64,000 nucleotides of DNA from assembly GCA_029204225.1 (NCBI GenBank), contig CM055101.1:29302975-29366974 (forward strand), given 5' to 3'. Each line of letters starts with the position of its first letter. The first letter of the stretch is position 1. This DNA is from Diphasiastrum complanatum (Eukaryota > Streptophyta > Lycopodiopsida > Lycopodiales > Lycopodiaceae). Below are positions 32,047 to 42,106 of the stretch, piece by piece. The position numbers were made by a program, and so were the translations under genes. Under the pieces are notes generated by a model, which did not search any database, was not told the origin of the DNA, and saw only the letters and a program-made list of their open reading frames with translations.

Positions 32047-32760
32047 TTGCAAAATAATAAGAGAAGAAAAGCAAAGTTACTAGTATTCAACATAGGATTA
32101 GTTGATTATGGTGATGAAGGCCAACCAAAGATTCAAGTAGTAATTAATGGCTGCATCCTAGATAATGTACCCATAGATTCTGGATCTAGTGTAAATATAA
32201 TGATTGAAGAAACAACATATGAATTAGGCATTCATCATAGAATAACACCCACTTTAAGACATTTAAGGTTAGCCGATGCAACTAGAAGATCACCAATAGA
32301 AGAACTATCTCAGGTTATAGTTTATATTGGAGACCATAAATTTCTTATGGATTTTATAGATTCTAAAACTACGAGACAATCATCATATAGAGTGTTATTA
32401 GGACGAACATGGCTCTATCAGGCCGATGTTATAATCCACTGGAAGAAAAATGATATTACCTTCAGAGACCAGATGGAGACACCGACAGGAAAAAGTCATA
32501 AAAGAATTTCCATATCATGGGAAAAAGATAATTACGAAGGTGAGACACCTACATCTTCCTCAAGCTATACTTCGGAGGAAGAAGGGCTTTAGTTAGTAGG
32601 GACTGAGGGAAGGGAGAGGTTAGTTACATTAAGAATACCTGCATACAGTAATAGAGTAGAATATGTAGATAGAGGAGATTGTGGAGTTCTAGAGATTAGT
32701 GCGATCATAAGAGATCAGACCATAGATAGAATACTAATAGACTCAAGATCTAGTTAGCTA
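32047..32760 (+). pseudogene. Gypsy aspartic protease, first domain intact and second domain truncated (left arm)
   Basis: The 181-codon frame has the retropepsin active site NVPIDSGSSVNIMI, the flap/strand LRLADATRRSPIEELSQVIVYIG and the C-terminal block YRVLLGRTWLYQADVI (the ILGRxWL signature). After the stop at 32592 a second, similar unit begins: EISAIIRDQTIDRILIDSRSS at 32690-32757, where the active site reads D-S-R instead of D-S-G. It is cut by the roughly 330-bp deletion. The right arm keeps the whole second unit. The protease would process the polyprotein. Confidence 0.75.
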
Positions 32761-32880
32761 AACCTGCTGAATCATGGATCAATTTCATAGAATGCTATGA
32801 GATTGATGAGAAGTAGACATACTGACAACATCCGAGTCAAGAGAAGTTCTGGGTGGAACTAGTGTAAGTCTGACCGAGGG

Positions 32881-33830
32881 GATGGTAGATAAAACAGATT
32901 ATGTAGAAATAAAAATTAATAAAGGTAAGACTTTGAATCTATATAAACACCCATCGGACCAAGAACGTAAAGAGTATATATTGCTTCTTCAAAAATACCA
33001 AAATGTGTTTGCTTGGTCGATGGATGATTTAATAGGTATACCAGTTAAATGGGGTGAACATAGAATAGATCTCATTCAGGGAACAATACCTACTAGGCAG
33101 CGCCAATATAGATTGCATCCAAAGTACTCCTTCTTAGTAAAAGACGAATTAGATAGATGTCTTAGAGCGGGTATTATATATCATGTTCTAAGCAGTGAGT
33201 GGGTGTCACCAATAGTTATAGTACCTAAGAAGAGGACGGGCAAGATTAGAGTTTGTCAGGATTTTAGGAAACTAAATGCTACACATCAAAAGATTATCAT
33301 CCTCTGTCGTATACAAATACCATTCTTGACCAGGTAGCTGGACATGAACATTATAGTTTTTTAGATGGATTCTCAAGCTATAACCAAGTTTTTATAAAAG
33401 AGGAAGATAGATCCAAACTACTTTCACCACTGATATGTGAATGCCCTTTGGTCTGTGTAATGCATCTGCCACATTCCAATGCATGATGACAAATATTTTT
33501 CAAAATGTTTTAAGGGATGACTTTTGGATCTATTCATCAACTAAAAACCATTTAGATGCATTAGAGAAAACATTGAGAAGATGTCAAGAAACTGAATCCA
33601 GCTAAGTGTTACTTTGGAATGAGGAAAGACATCCTTTTAGGGCATAAAATTTCAAAGGATGGTATAGAATCCGACATCGAAAAAATAAAAGTGATTTCAG
33701 AATTATTAGAACCAACCAATTTAAGAGAGCTTAGAGGTTTTCTGGGACATGTAGGTTACTGTTGGGGGATAATTAAAGATTATGCTACAATAGTAACTCC
33801 TTTAACAAGTTTACTAAAAAAAATCTGTTG
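32881..33830 (+). pseudogene. pol: Gypsy reverse transcriptase (left arm)
   Basis: The frame 32882-33337 contains HRIDLIQGTIPTRQRQYRL, VKDELDRCLRAGIIYHV, SEWVSPIVIVPKKRTGKIRVCQDFRKLNA, all diagnostic of Ty3/gypsy RT. A frameshift at about 33300 is followed by FLDGFSSYNQVFI and MPFGLCNASATFQCMMT. The catalytic box is damaged: a 21-nt in-frame deletion just before the Asp pair (about 33513) leaves LRDDFWIYS where the right arm keeps FFMDDFCVYS. An 11-nt deletion at about 33589 and shifts follow, then the connection motif LLGHKISKDGIE and LRELRGFLGHVGY. RT would copy the element RNA. Confidence 0.85.
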
Positions 33831-34530
33831 AGTACCATTGGACACAGGACCATCAGCAAGCTTTTGATCAATTGAAACAGTCATTAGCAGAAGCCACTAG
33901 GGTTAGACCTCCAAATTGGGCTAAAAAGTTCCATGTATATGTAGACACATAATCTTTTGCGATAGGTGTAGTGCTTAGTCAGAAAGATGACCAAAATATA
34001 GATTATCCAATCTACTATGCAGGGAGGCAACTCGCTGCATCAGAAAAGAATTATTTCGCTACAGAGCGAGAAGCACTAGGGATAATTTATTCGGTAAAGA
34101 AATTTAGACATCACCTTTTAGGATACCCTTTTGTTTTTCACGTAGATCATTATGCATTAAAAGATTTAGTGAATAAACCTGATCTTTCGGGTAGAATAGC
34201 TAGATGGTTATTATTATTAGATGAGTTTAATTATGAAGTAGAATCAAGAAGAGGCAAGGATCATCAAAATGCCGACTATATATCCCGCCTCCAAACAAAA
34301 AATCAATTAGAACCCATTTCTGAAGAATTTCCAGATGAACATATAATGTGTATTCAATCAGAAACATCAATTTATAGAGACGTTATTAATTTTTTACAGG
34401 ACCAGATATATCCTAAACATTTTAATAAACAACAAAAAACTGTTTTTGTTTCTAAGGAAGGACCTTACACGATTGTAAATAGTATATTGTATAAATTAGG
34501 AGTTGACGATAGTCTCCGCTGATGTTTGGA
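33831..34530 (+). pseudogene. pol: Gypsy RNase H (left arm)
   Basis: After a stop at 33829 the sequence resumes with the RNase H domain: AIGVVLSQKDDQNIDYPIYYAGRQL, SEKNYFATEREALGIIYSVKKFRHHLLGYPFVFHVDHYALKDL and DHQNADYISRL, the gypsy RNase H order with its catalytic Asp/Glu/Asp surroundings. The domain would remove element RNA from the RNA-DNA hybrid. The frame (33971-34522) ends at TGA at the start of the integrase zinc-binding region. Confidence 0.85.
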
Positions 34531-35612
34531 ACCAACCGAGACAACTGTTGTAATAAGTGCATTACATGAGGAAGATTCGGAGGGTCACTATGCTCTTAAA
34601 AACACTACAAATTTTCAATGCCAAATATTGGTGGCCTACCGTCTATAGAGATGTTAAATTATTCATTAAAAAATGTGATGCATGCTAGAGGATGGGGAAA
34701 CCTAGCTTCGCAACACATTGGCCGCTTACTCCAATTATTCCCTTAGCACCCTTTAAGAAGTGGGGGATAGCTTTTGTAGGGCCTATTAAACCGATCACAC
34801 ATAAAACTCGTCATCGTTACGTACTGGTTGCCACGGACTATGCTACCAAGATGGTAGAGGCCGAAGCCACAATTAAGAATGATGCTAAGACTGTAGCAAA
34901 GTTTTTATTCCAAAACCTTATCACGCGATATGGTTGTCCCTTAGAACCCATTAGCGATAGGGGAATCCATTTCCTTAATCAGACCATAGAAGCCATGTTG
35001 TCATATTTTTCTATTACAATCGTCAAACCACTCCATATAATCCAAAAGCAAATGGGCTTACGGAGCGGGCAAATGGAATTCTATGTAAAATTTTGAATAA
35101 AGTAACGGAAACACATTCTTCTGATTGGGATCAGAAGTTACCATCTGTCTTATGGGCATATAGAACTGCTGAAAAGATTACAACTAGGTAGACTCCATAC
35201 TATCTTGTGTATGGAATGCATCCCATACTACCGATAGAATTCGAAGTTCCGACGTTTCACATTAGTAATAAAGGGCGAATGGATGAACACGATAGCCTCC
35301 GGGAGTAGATGATTTCTTTGACGCAACTGGAAGAGGATCGTCGTCTTTCACTAATCGAGACTGAATGAGTTCAGAATAAAAGAAAAGAAATTTTTGATGA
35401 ATTCATCAAGAAAATAAAAATTAAACAAGGGGACTACGTGCTTCTGTATGATAATAGACACATGTTGTTTCTTGGAAAATTACATACCAGATGGATGGGA
35501 TCGTATAAAGTTATAGAAATTTTTAATAATGGATCACTATAGTTAGCCGATCTCCAAGGACATTTACTTGACACTCGAGTAAATGGTTCAAGGGTGAAGC
35601 GCTACTATGACT
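34531..35612 (+). pseudogene. pol: Gypsy integrase (left arm), first catalytic Asp changed to Ala
   Basis: A decayed zinc-binding region (34540-34690) leads into frame 34692-35096 with the core WGIAFVGPIKPITH...DYATKMVEAEA...TRYGCPLEPISDRGIHFLN. Gypsy integrases normally have Asp in W-G-x-D-F; here it is Ala (GCT), and the right arm has the same. The second Asp (SDRG) is present. A frameshift at about 35040 precedes the Glu-bearing NGLTERANG. Later pieces read LPSVLWAYRT and YYLVYGMHPILPIEFE and end at VNGSRVKRYYD with TAA at 35612. No chromodomain is seen. Confidence 0.85.
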
Positions 35613-36296
35613 AATGTCCGATCCATCAGTTTTAGAAGGCCGTCATTTCTTTTGTCCAATTATTTTTTATTTTACCGAAATATAAGTGAAAATGCAAAAA
35701 CTAGTTTACATTTTAGTGAAAATGCCAAAGCATGCTGCATTGTTTATATTGCGAAAAACCCGAGACCTTCGCTACATATAATTTGCAAAAAACCCAACAC
35801 TACATTGGAATTCACCATTTTAGATATATGGAAATTGCGACACTTACTTCGCATTTTTTGCATAATAATTTTCGCTTTGATTTACCAAGCGAAGCATTCG
35901 TGTATTTTGTTTATTTATTTATTTATTTATTTATGTTTTTAGGACTAGCCACTTTATTATTGAGTTTGTACCTTCAAAACGAAGGACCCTCAACCATTTA
36001 ATATTAGTCTAATCCGTCGAAATACCATCAATTTACCTAAAACCTCAAACACTTCAGTTGTTATCGCTACCACTTTCCATCATTCTTGCTCTCCGAATTG
36101 CAAATTGTTTGATCAAGCTCTTGTCTACCATCGCTCGTTTACATCTGCAAGCACTATGATGATTGTATTCAAAATGCACCCAAAGCCAGTGATACCAGTA
36201 TTACAACCACAAGCTGTATGAGTGTGAATTGAAGGTCTTCTTCAATTCAATCCATCAGTAATTCTTACGGATTTATGTTATGAGCTGATCCACAAT
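35613..36296 (+). other. Spacer between gypsy pol and the 3' accessory ORF
   Basis: AT-rich, with short internal repeats of 'gtgaaaatgccaaa.ca' (35690-35735), 'ttcgc' phrases and a (TTTA)n run at 35910-35934. From 35814 onward the two palindrome arms are identical except for indels. No coding signal. Confidence 0.5.
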
Positions 36297-36660
36297 TTGG
36301 GCGAAACAAAAGAAGGACATATTTCCACAACCGTCTGCAATCAAGAGATTGCTATCAAGGGTTTTACTGTCGTGCCTTATGATTGTCTATGGATGACAAT
36401 ATGCCAGCTACTAAACCATATTTCATTGCGGAGAGCAGAGCTTTTCAAGAAGAGTCTTATCTTGAAAAATGGGGATGCAAACTCTTTTACATAAGAGACC
36501 CCAATCTCAAGATCTTCGTCCAAATTGCTCTTGCTTCTATCTTCTTACCGGAGCAAGAGTACACAATTTCAAATACCAATATGGGATACCTGCTGAGAGC
36601 TTTAAATGGAGGACAAATGGCCTTCGGATAGATTGCTTTCAACAAATTCTATAAATTAAT
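36297..36660 (+). pseudogene. Start of the gypsy 3' accessory ORF (left arm)
   Basis: Two overlapping frames (36297-36494 and 36383-36631) appear to be one ORF broken by indels. The first reads MGETKEGHISTTVCNQEIAI; the second reads AESRAFQEESYLEKWGCKL...DPNLKIFVQIALASIFLPEQ...NMGYLLRALNGGQMAFG. I cannot assign a family. It lies 3' of pol and upstream of the coiled-coil ORF in the same orientation, so it is probably the N-terminus of the same accessory protein. The right arm differs by 4 nt at 36352-36360. Confidence 0.4.
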
Positions 36661-36707
36661 AAAAGTTATTCAATTCTCCAGGCTGGGTCAGCAGATGGGC
36701 ATTATGT

Positions 36708-37719
36708 ATGCATGCTGGTGTGCTGACAGTGCAGGAGGATATCAAGATTGCACTAGCACTACCCGAGCTAGCACCATCAATTGAGGTGGAATCCCAGATG
36801 CAGACATCAAAGGCAACCACTGTAGCAACCACATCATCATCATCCAATCAAGGGAGTACGATGAGGATGACTTCGCCATCATCCCAGGACACACCACTGT
36901 CCAGCAAAAAAGTAAATAGTAATGAGGAAGAGGAGGTGAAGGACACTGGTGATCAGGAGCATAATCAGAATGAAATACCACAAGAGCCAGAACCACAAGG
37001 AGCAGAGCAGCTTTCTGATGACCAGCAGGGCAGCGAAAGTGATGTCGAGGAACCAATCCTCGATGCCGAGTTATATCAAAAGGCTTTTGGAACACTACTG
37101 CCAGATACTCGGGCAGCTATTCAGCATCTTGCTAGCTTGGAGAAGGTATCCAGGAAGCTGAGGTCCAAAACTGAAGGAGTCCGAGCAGACCTCACCCAAA
37201 AACATACAGAGTTGAGCGAAATAAAGGCTGAGTTGGCCTATAGAAATGAGGAGCTTGAAGCAGCTAATGCGGAGCTAAGCAAAAAAGATACAGAGCTTGA
37301 ACAAGCAAAAGGGAGGTAGGATGCCACGCTCAAAGTGTTGAAAGAAATGCAAGAGTAGTCCAACGCCTTCGAAAGTGAGAACATACTACTTAAACAACAA
37401 CTTCAGACCCTGCAAGCTTCTTTATAGGAGGAGAGACAAGTGCGAACTACTCTTCAGAGTAGCAATGTGGAGCTGAGCAATGAACTTAGCAGTGCTCAGG
37501 AATCAATTGCCCAACTGCAAAATTCTACAGAAATTTCAAAGAAAGACAATCAGATATACAAGAAACAGGTCGAAAAGGCAATACTTTGGCGAATCAGCAC
37601 CGAAGTCACACTCAGTGCCTGCGTATCTCATGGCAGGTACCAAATTGATCCGGTAGCATGGAAGGGAATTCAGGAGAGGATGATCTAGACCTTCTAGATG
37701 CAATATTTGCAGCCGTAGA
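36708..37719 (+). pseudogene. Gypsy 3' accessory ORF: acidic linker and coiled coil (left arm)
   Basis: The 203-codon open part (36708-37319) starts MHAGVLTVQEDIKIALALPE, has a Ser/Thr-rich then very acidic middle (residues 35-115), and from about residue 135 a helical stretch with heptad-like Leu/Ala spacing (ELSEIKAELAYRNEELEAANAEL), so a coiled coil. The same frame continues through TAG codons at 37317, 37355, 37423, 37686 and 37717, several of which are CAG in the right arm, to more coiled coil (LSNELSSAQESIAQLQNS). It lies inside the element, between pol and the 3' LTR, the place of env-like ORFs in Athila/Tat elements, but I see no signal peptide. Function unknown. Confidence 0.55.
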
Positions 37720-38992
37720 TGATTGCTTATGAGAAGCTGAAGGAAGAATTAGAAGAGGCCAAATTCCAATCAGGCCAAATGGAGATTTTTGATGCAGAAG
37801 AACCAGTGCAAGGACAAGATCAGGAGACGCAGACAGATGAGTCAGCACCAGTAATATTAGAAAAGGCCATCCAAATGGATACCATCTGCAGGCAGATCCT
37901 GAGAGATCAAGAAACACAAACTGAAACCAAGGATGTTGCAGAGGAACAAGCTACTGAAGACCAACCTGAGGCGTTAAGCGTCATTCCATACCAAGCCCAG
38001 GCATTACCAAGTGGAGCAGCTGTAAAGAAAAACAAGATTGTCTACCCACTACTAAGGTCAAAATTTCAGACATTTAATCAGGAACTAACATTTTTTATTC
38101 CACCTTTTTGTAGTCCAGAACTCCAATGGAGAATGAATTACCTTTTTTACCTAAACTTTTTGGTTACACAAAAGAACAATGGGAGAACCCTTGGACTTTT
38201 TCTAACATAAATGCTTTATGGTCTAGACTAACTATACATCAAAAAGGAATCCTCGCCCTTGCCATTGTTCAGAACAAGTTCAATGTGCAAACTAGCTATA
38301 TTCATGTGGTCGCAGGATCCTTGTATACATACATCTTAGAATACCTAAGAACATTTGAAAATAATATTTTTCCAGCATTGGATGAGTATTTGAATAATTT
38401 AGAATCAATTTACATTTTTGATGTGAAAGAAGTTGTTTCTAACTCTAAATCAGTTTCTTCCCGAGTTACTCATCAGTTTTTATTTCCTGATCTGTGGGAA
38501 ATCTACACAGATTGGGAAACTAACTATTCTCATTATTTGGAGGAAGTAAAAGCAAATAATATTCTTCACTCTACTAACCCAATAACTCGACCATATTATA
38601 CTTATAGCCATGTAAATATTGCTTCTCTCATTTTGTATGCGCTCCTGTCTGTTCAACAATTGTATATTAAAGAGAAATTTCTCGAATATACATATGTTGC
38701 CCTTTCACTAACTGTCCCTTCTGCCGATATGTCTGAAATCTTGACCGAGGACAGTTGGTATGCACATCTTGTTAATAATACATTAATTGATAACGCCCTT
38801 GCACCAATCGGCAATCACGGAATGGGTGGTTATGCAAATTTGTCATTCCAAGAAGACTACAACCAGAAGAACAACTATTTCCTGGCAACAAGAGGACTGA
38901 CATTGGAGCAAGAAAATGAAGAGAATGAAGCCCAAGTTGAGGCTATTTTCCACAGCAAGCCAGCTAGCCGAAAGCGACAAAGAAGGACATAA
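37720..38992 (+). pseudogene. Gypsy 3' accessory ORF: C-terminal part (left arm)
   Basis: Frame 37719-38210 is Gln/Glu-rich (EELEEAKFQSGQMEI, QGQDQETQTDESAP) and passes by a frameshift at about 38126-38200 into a 288-codon frame ending at TAA 38992. The latter is a well-formed globular-looking region: LPKLFGYTKEQWENPWTFSN, QFLFPDLWEIYTDWETNYSHYLEE, YTYSHVNIASLILYALLSVQQLYI, then NHGMGGYANLSFQEDYNQKNNYF and a basic end SRKRQRRT that resembles a nuclear-localisation signal. The stop is 29 bp before the polypurine tract, so the ORF belongs to the element. No known family recognised. The right arm retains the same sequence with about 5% change. Confidence 0.55.
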
Positions 38993-39021
38993 ATCAGATG
39001 GTTTGCGAGCCGCTGCACAGC

Positions 39022-39035
39022 TGAGGAAGGGGATA
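39022..39035 (+). other. Polypurine tract of the gypsy element (left arm)
   Basis: TGAGGAAGGGGATA immediately precedes TGTGGAGTC, the LTR start, and fixes the 3' end of the internal region. Confidence 0.75.
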
Positions 39036-39251
39036 TGTGGAGTCTTATGATCTCACATTATCCAAATTTTGTCATATATTGTAAAAATTTTCAATTTTCA
39101 TATATATATAATGTGCTATAGTGCCTAAATACATGTAAAGGTCTATTTTGCACTTTGTAAATTCATATTTTGAGTAGAAGTTGCGACGTTCTAAAGAGAC
39201 GCAATAGAAGTTCAGAACCGACATTTGACGGTTCGTAAGCGACATTGAGGC
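39036..39251 (+). repeat. Truncated 3' LTR of the gypsy element (left arm)
   Basis: Matches the first 219 bp of the 5' LTR (29708-29927) with about 10 differences, then stops abruptly at CATTGAGG. The remaining 800 bp of LTR are missing, and the tandem-repeat tract begins. The difference from the 5' LTR implies an old insertion. Confidence 0.8.
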
Positions 39252-40558
39252 TGTTGTCTCAAGTGATAAGGATCAATTCCATCCTTAACATATTGAAATC
39301 TAGCAATCTGAACTCCTAGACCCAATATTGGTCAAATTCAATCATTGAATAATCCATGTCAAAGAAAGAGTATCAAAGCTATATTGCAACATAGGCATCA
39401 AAGTAAAAGGTATCGGAAGTGACAGACATGAAATCTGAAAGACATTGAGTGATATGGGTCAAGTTCATCGAAAAGGAATTGAACTTGAGCAATTTGAATG
39501 TCCTAAATTTAAAAATGTTTCATTAGATTAGATCACTCATTGCGCTATGTCAAGTAATATAGACGAAAATCAGGTGCTAGTCATCAAATTCGTTTTATCT
39601 CGAGATATGCATGAAATATGTGATATCTTAATTTTTGAAACTTGATAGTTTCTAAGTTTGACTACTTAGCATGCAATCTTGATTTCAATCACTCAATAAG
39701 TTCTGTCGACTTTGATTACTTAACGTGCAATCTTGATTTCAATCACTCAATAAGATTTTTCGACTGATACAGATCCAAATTACAAGTTTGGCATTAACTC
39801 AATACCTCAAGTGATATACATAAAATTTGGGCTACCTACATTTTCAAAACTCAAAGTTTCTCGAGCTCAATTAATTATAAGTGAGCAATCTAGAGTGATA
39901 TGGGCCAAAAACAAGTTGTCTTAAGTGACAGAAATCAATTTAAGCTATCTCAAGTGATAAGGATCAATTCCATCTTTAACATATTGAGATAGAGCAATTT
40001 GAAAGTCCTAAAATCAATATTGGTCAAATTCAATCATTGAATAATCCATGTTAAAGAAAAATTATCAAGAATATATTGTCACATAGGCATCAAAGTGAAG
40101 AAGTTTGAAGTGACAAACATTAAATCTAAGATGCATTGAATGATGGTCAAGTTCACCAAAAAGGAGTTGACTTTGAGCAATTTGAATCTCCTAAACTCAA
40201 AAATGTCCAAATTACATGACTCGATGAGATATCTCAACTGATAGAGTTCACAACTACATGTCAAGCATCAAAAATTGAATTTTCTAGGGTAACCTGACCC
40301 ACAACAAGGTGGATCCAATAAATTGTGGAGTGTCAAGATCTACCGACTTGTACCATGCATGATCAAACAACGAATCACATATTGGGCATCAAAAGTTTAT
40401 CACTTTATGAGCATCCACTTTATCATAAATGTCAAATTTGTGCTATATCATATGATAATGCGTCAAAACTAGGCTATCTTGTAGCTTAAGGATCAAACTA
40501 CATCTACCTTGAGTGATAGCCATCAAATTCTAGTTGTAGCTATCACCCCTCTCCTCTC
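39252..40558 (+). repeat. Degenerate tandem-repeat tract (left arm)
   Basis: Two long copies of a unit are seen, 39257-39550 and 39951-40235, period about 694 bp, sharing 'tctcaagtgataaggatcaattccatc' and 'ggtcaaattcaatcattgaataatccatg'. Shorter phrases repeat inside (for example 'gcaatcttgatttcaatcactcaataag' at 39674 and 39730; 'gagcaatttgaat.tcctaaa' at 39487 and 40177). It lies directly upstream of a TNP1 gene and may be that element's subterminal region. No gene. Confidence 0.6.
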
Positions 40559-40680
40559 ATGAAATTGTCACTCAATTCCCTACTCATGCAACATTCACTC
40601 TCTTCATACCAAACCATAAAATGGGAGAAGTGCACCCTCCCTCACACTTTTTTTGAGTGTATCCAGGATAGGAGAAGGAG

Positions 40681-41600
40681 TTTGGTGCAGGCTCTAAACG
40701 CATATCTCTCTTCTTTTGTTATCACATATATGAAAGTATCACTCCAATATGCATTAAAATTCTATAGTCGATTTTCTTTTCTACTTCATTTCAATATATT
40801 AGGGTTTATTGTAATGTATTATATATTTATGAATGTAGTAATCATGTTGGGGTCAGGCAGTGGTGAAAGCTCGGGAGATTATGTTAAAAATTTATATGAA
40901 TCATTAACTCCTGAGCAAAAAGAAGAACTGCAAAGTATGTTTAGCCGATATGAGGCTGGTCCCTCACAAGCAGTCGCGGCTCCCACCCTCACCGAAGAGT
41001 CATCCACAAATTCTTATTATGACTTGGATCCTCAAGGTAATATAATTGCCAACAAAAAAGGGAGGGTGGTTTTGTACTGGCTCTATTCATTATGCCGATG
41101 CCATTTTGGCAACAAATTGTTTAGTAAATGGTCCGAACAACCTGCCGCCAATAAACAACAGGTTATTGGTACCCTTCGTGACGAATTCCAACAAGAAGAA
41201 AAATTCGAGGAGAAGGAAATTCATAAGCATATGAGCTTATGGATTAGGCATCGTCGTGATATGGCACGATGAGCTTATAGGGACGGGTAATCCAAGCCCT
41301 TCTGTTGTTCAAGAGGTTATTGGAACCGTGTAAAAGTGGATGAACAAACACCAGACAAATACAAGATGCAAAAAGATGTTGCGGCAGCTATGATGCATGG
41401 GATAGGCAATCCTAGGTTGGGATCGAGCGGAAAGGCGGGATTGCAAGCAAGCATGGTAAGTGAACCTACACTGCTCTTATAGTTTATCTTTGATTTCATA
41501 TGCTTTTATTTTTTAATATGCATTATGACTAGCTGCTCCAACGTAACCCTAAATTAATTTCAACTTAAATTGAATGCATGGATAGTTGGCAGACTATGGA
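40681..41600 (+). pseudogene. TNP1-type transposase gene, internally deleted (left arm)
   Basis: Close relative of 16605-17510. Probable start at MLGSGSGESSGDY (40844), then YESLTPEQKEELQSMF, YYDLDPQGNIIANKKGRVVLYW, SKWSEQPAANKQQ and HKHMSLWIRHRRDMAR, stop at 41270. Homology continues to GSSGKAGLQASM and the donor GTAAGT at 41457. The next exon starts after AG at 41585 (LADYG-like) but after about 15 bases joins sequence that in the other copy lies 835 bp further on, so most of exon 2 and all later exons are deleted. The long upstream extension of the frame to 40559 is probably untranslated. Confidence 0.65.
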
Positions 41601-41764
41601 CACACAGTAGTGACAAGTGCACGAAAATTAAAAGCTCAACAAACAAGAAATTATTTCTTGCTATCAACCCCAACAATAGAGTTTGCCCCCCACACTGCTG
41701 TACTCACTTGTTTTGGTCACTCCTTGCTGTTGCTGTTGCTACATGGCAGAACTGGTAAGGGCCA

Positions 41765-41942
41765 ACGGATCCATCTAAACGAAGAGCGGAGAGAGAGTTC
41801 CAAAGTGTGACGTTCGTAAGCTATATATAGCATGTATGTAGTCGCAGAGACAGCGAGGGCAATGACTCAATATAACGACATTTTCAAGGTGGCAGCAGTT
41901 GTAACAAGCGAAAATACCTGCTCGTAGACTTTTTGCTATGGC
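41765..41942. other. Palindrome spacer
   Basis: The 178 bp between the arms. They are not self-complementary as a whole. They contain GCTATATATAGC (41819-41830), a 12-bp perfect palindrome, and no ORF. This single-copy segment is the natural place to design a check of the structure. Confidence 0.85.
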
Positions 41943-42106
41943 TGGCCCTTACCAGTTCCGCCATGTAGCAACGGCAACAACAGGGAGTGACCAAAACAAG
42001 TGAGTACAGCAGTGTGGGCACAAAATCCATTGTTGGGCTTGATAGCAAGAAATAATTTCTTGCCTGTTGAGCTTTTAATTTTCGTACACTTGTCTCTACT
42101 GTGTGT

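Larger units (their letters stand above)
31910..41764 (+). repeat. Left arm of a large imperfect palindrome
   Basis: The segment reappears inverted at 41943-52126. Matching landmarks: GAGATACC at 31910 with GGTATCTC ending 52126; ATGGTAGATAAAAC at 32881 with its complement ending 50822; the ORF 36708-37319 with 46980-46369; 39001 with 44699; 40559 with 43149; 41764 with 41943. The sum of paired coordinates drifts only from about 83,707 at the centre to 84,036 at the outer edge, almost all explained by one deletion of about 330 bp in this arm near 32757. Confidence 0.95.

Noticed and set aside
36742-37095. Antisense ORF of 117 codons (and its twin at 46593-46946)
   Set aside because: It is the complement of the coiled-coil ORF, whose biased codons leave the antisense frame open; no recognisable content of its own.
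29708-39251. Endogenous pararetrovirus (caulimovirid) or env-bearing retrovirus
   Set aside because: LTRs, a tRNA-Asp primer site, integrase and polypurine tract identify a gypsy retrotransposon; no movement protein is seen, and the accessory ORF lacks a signal peptide.
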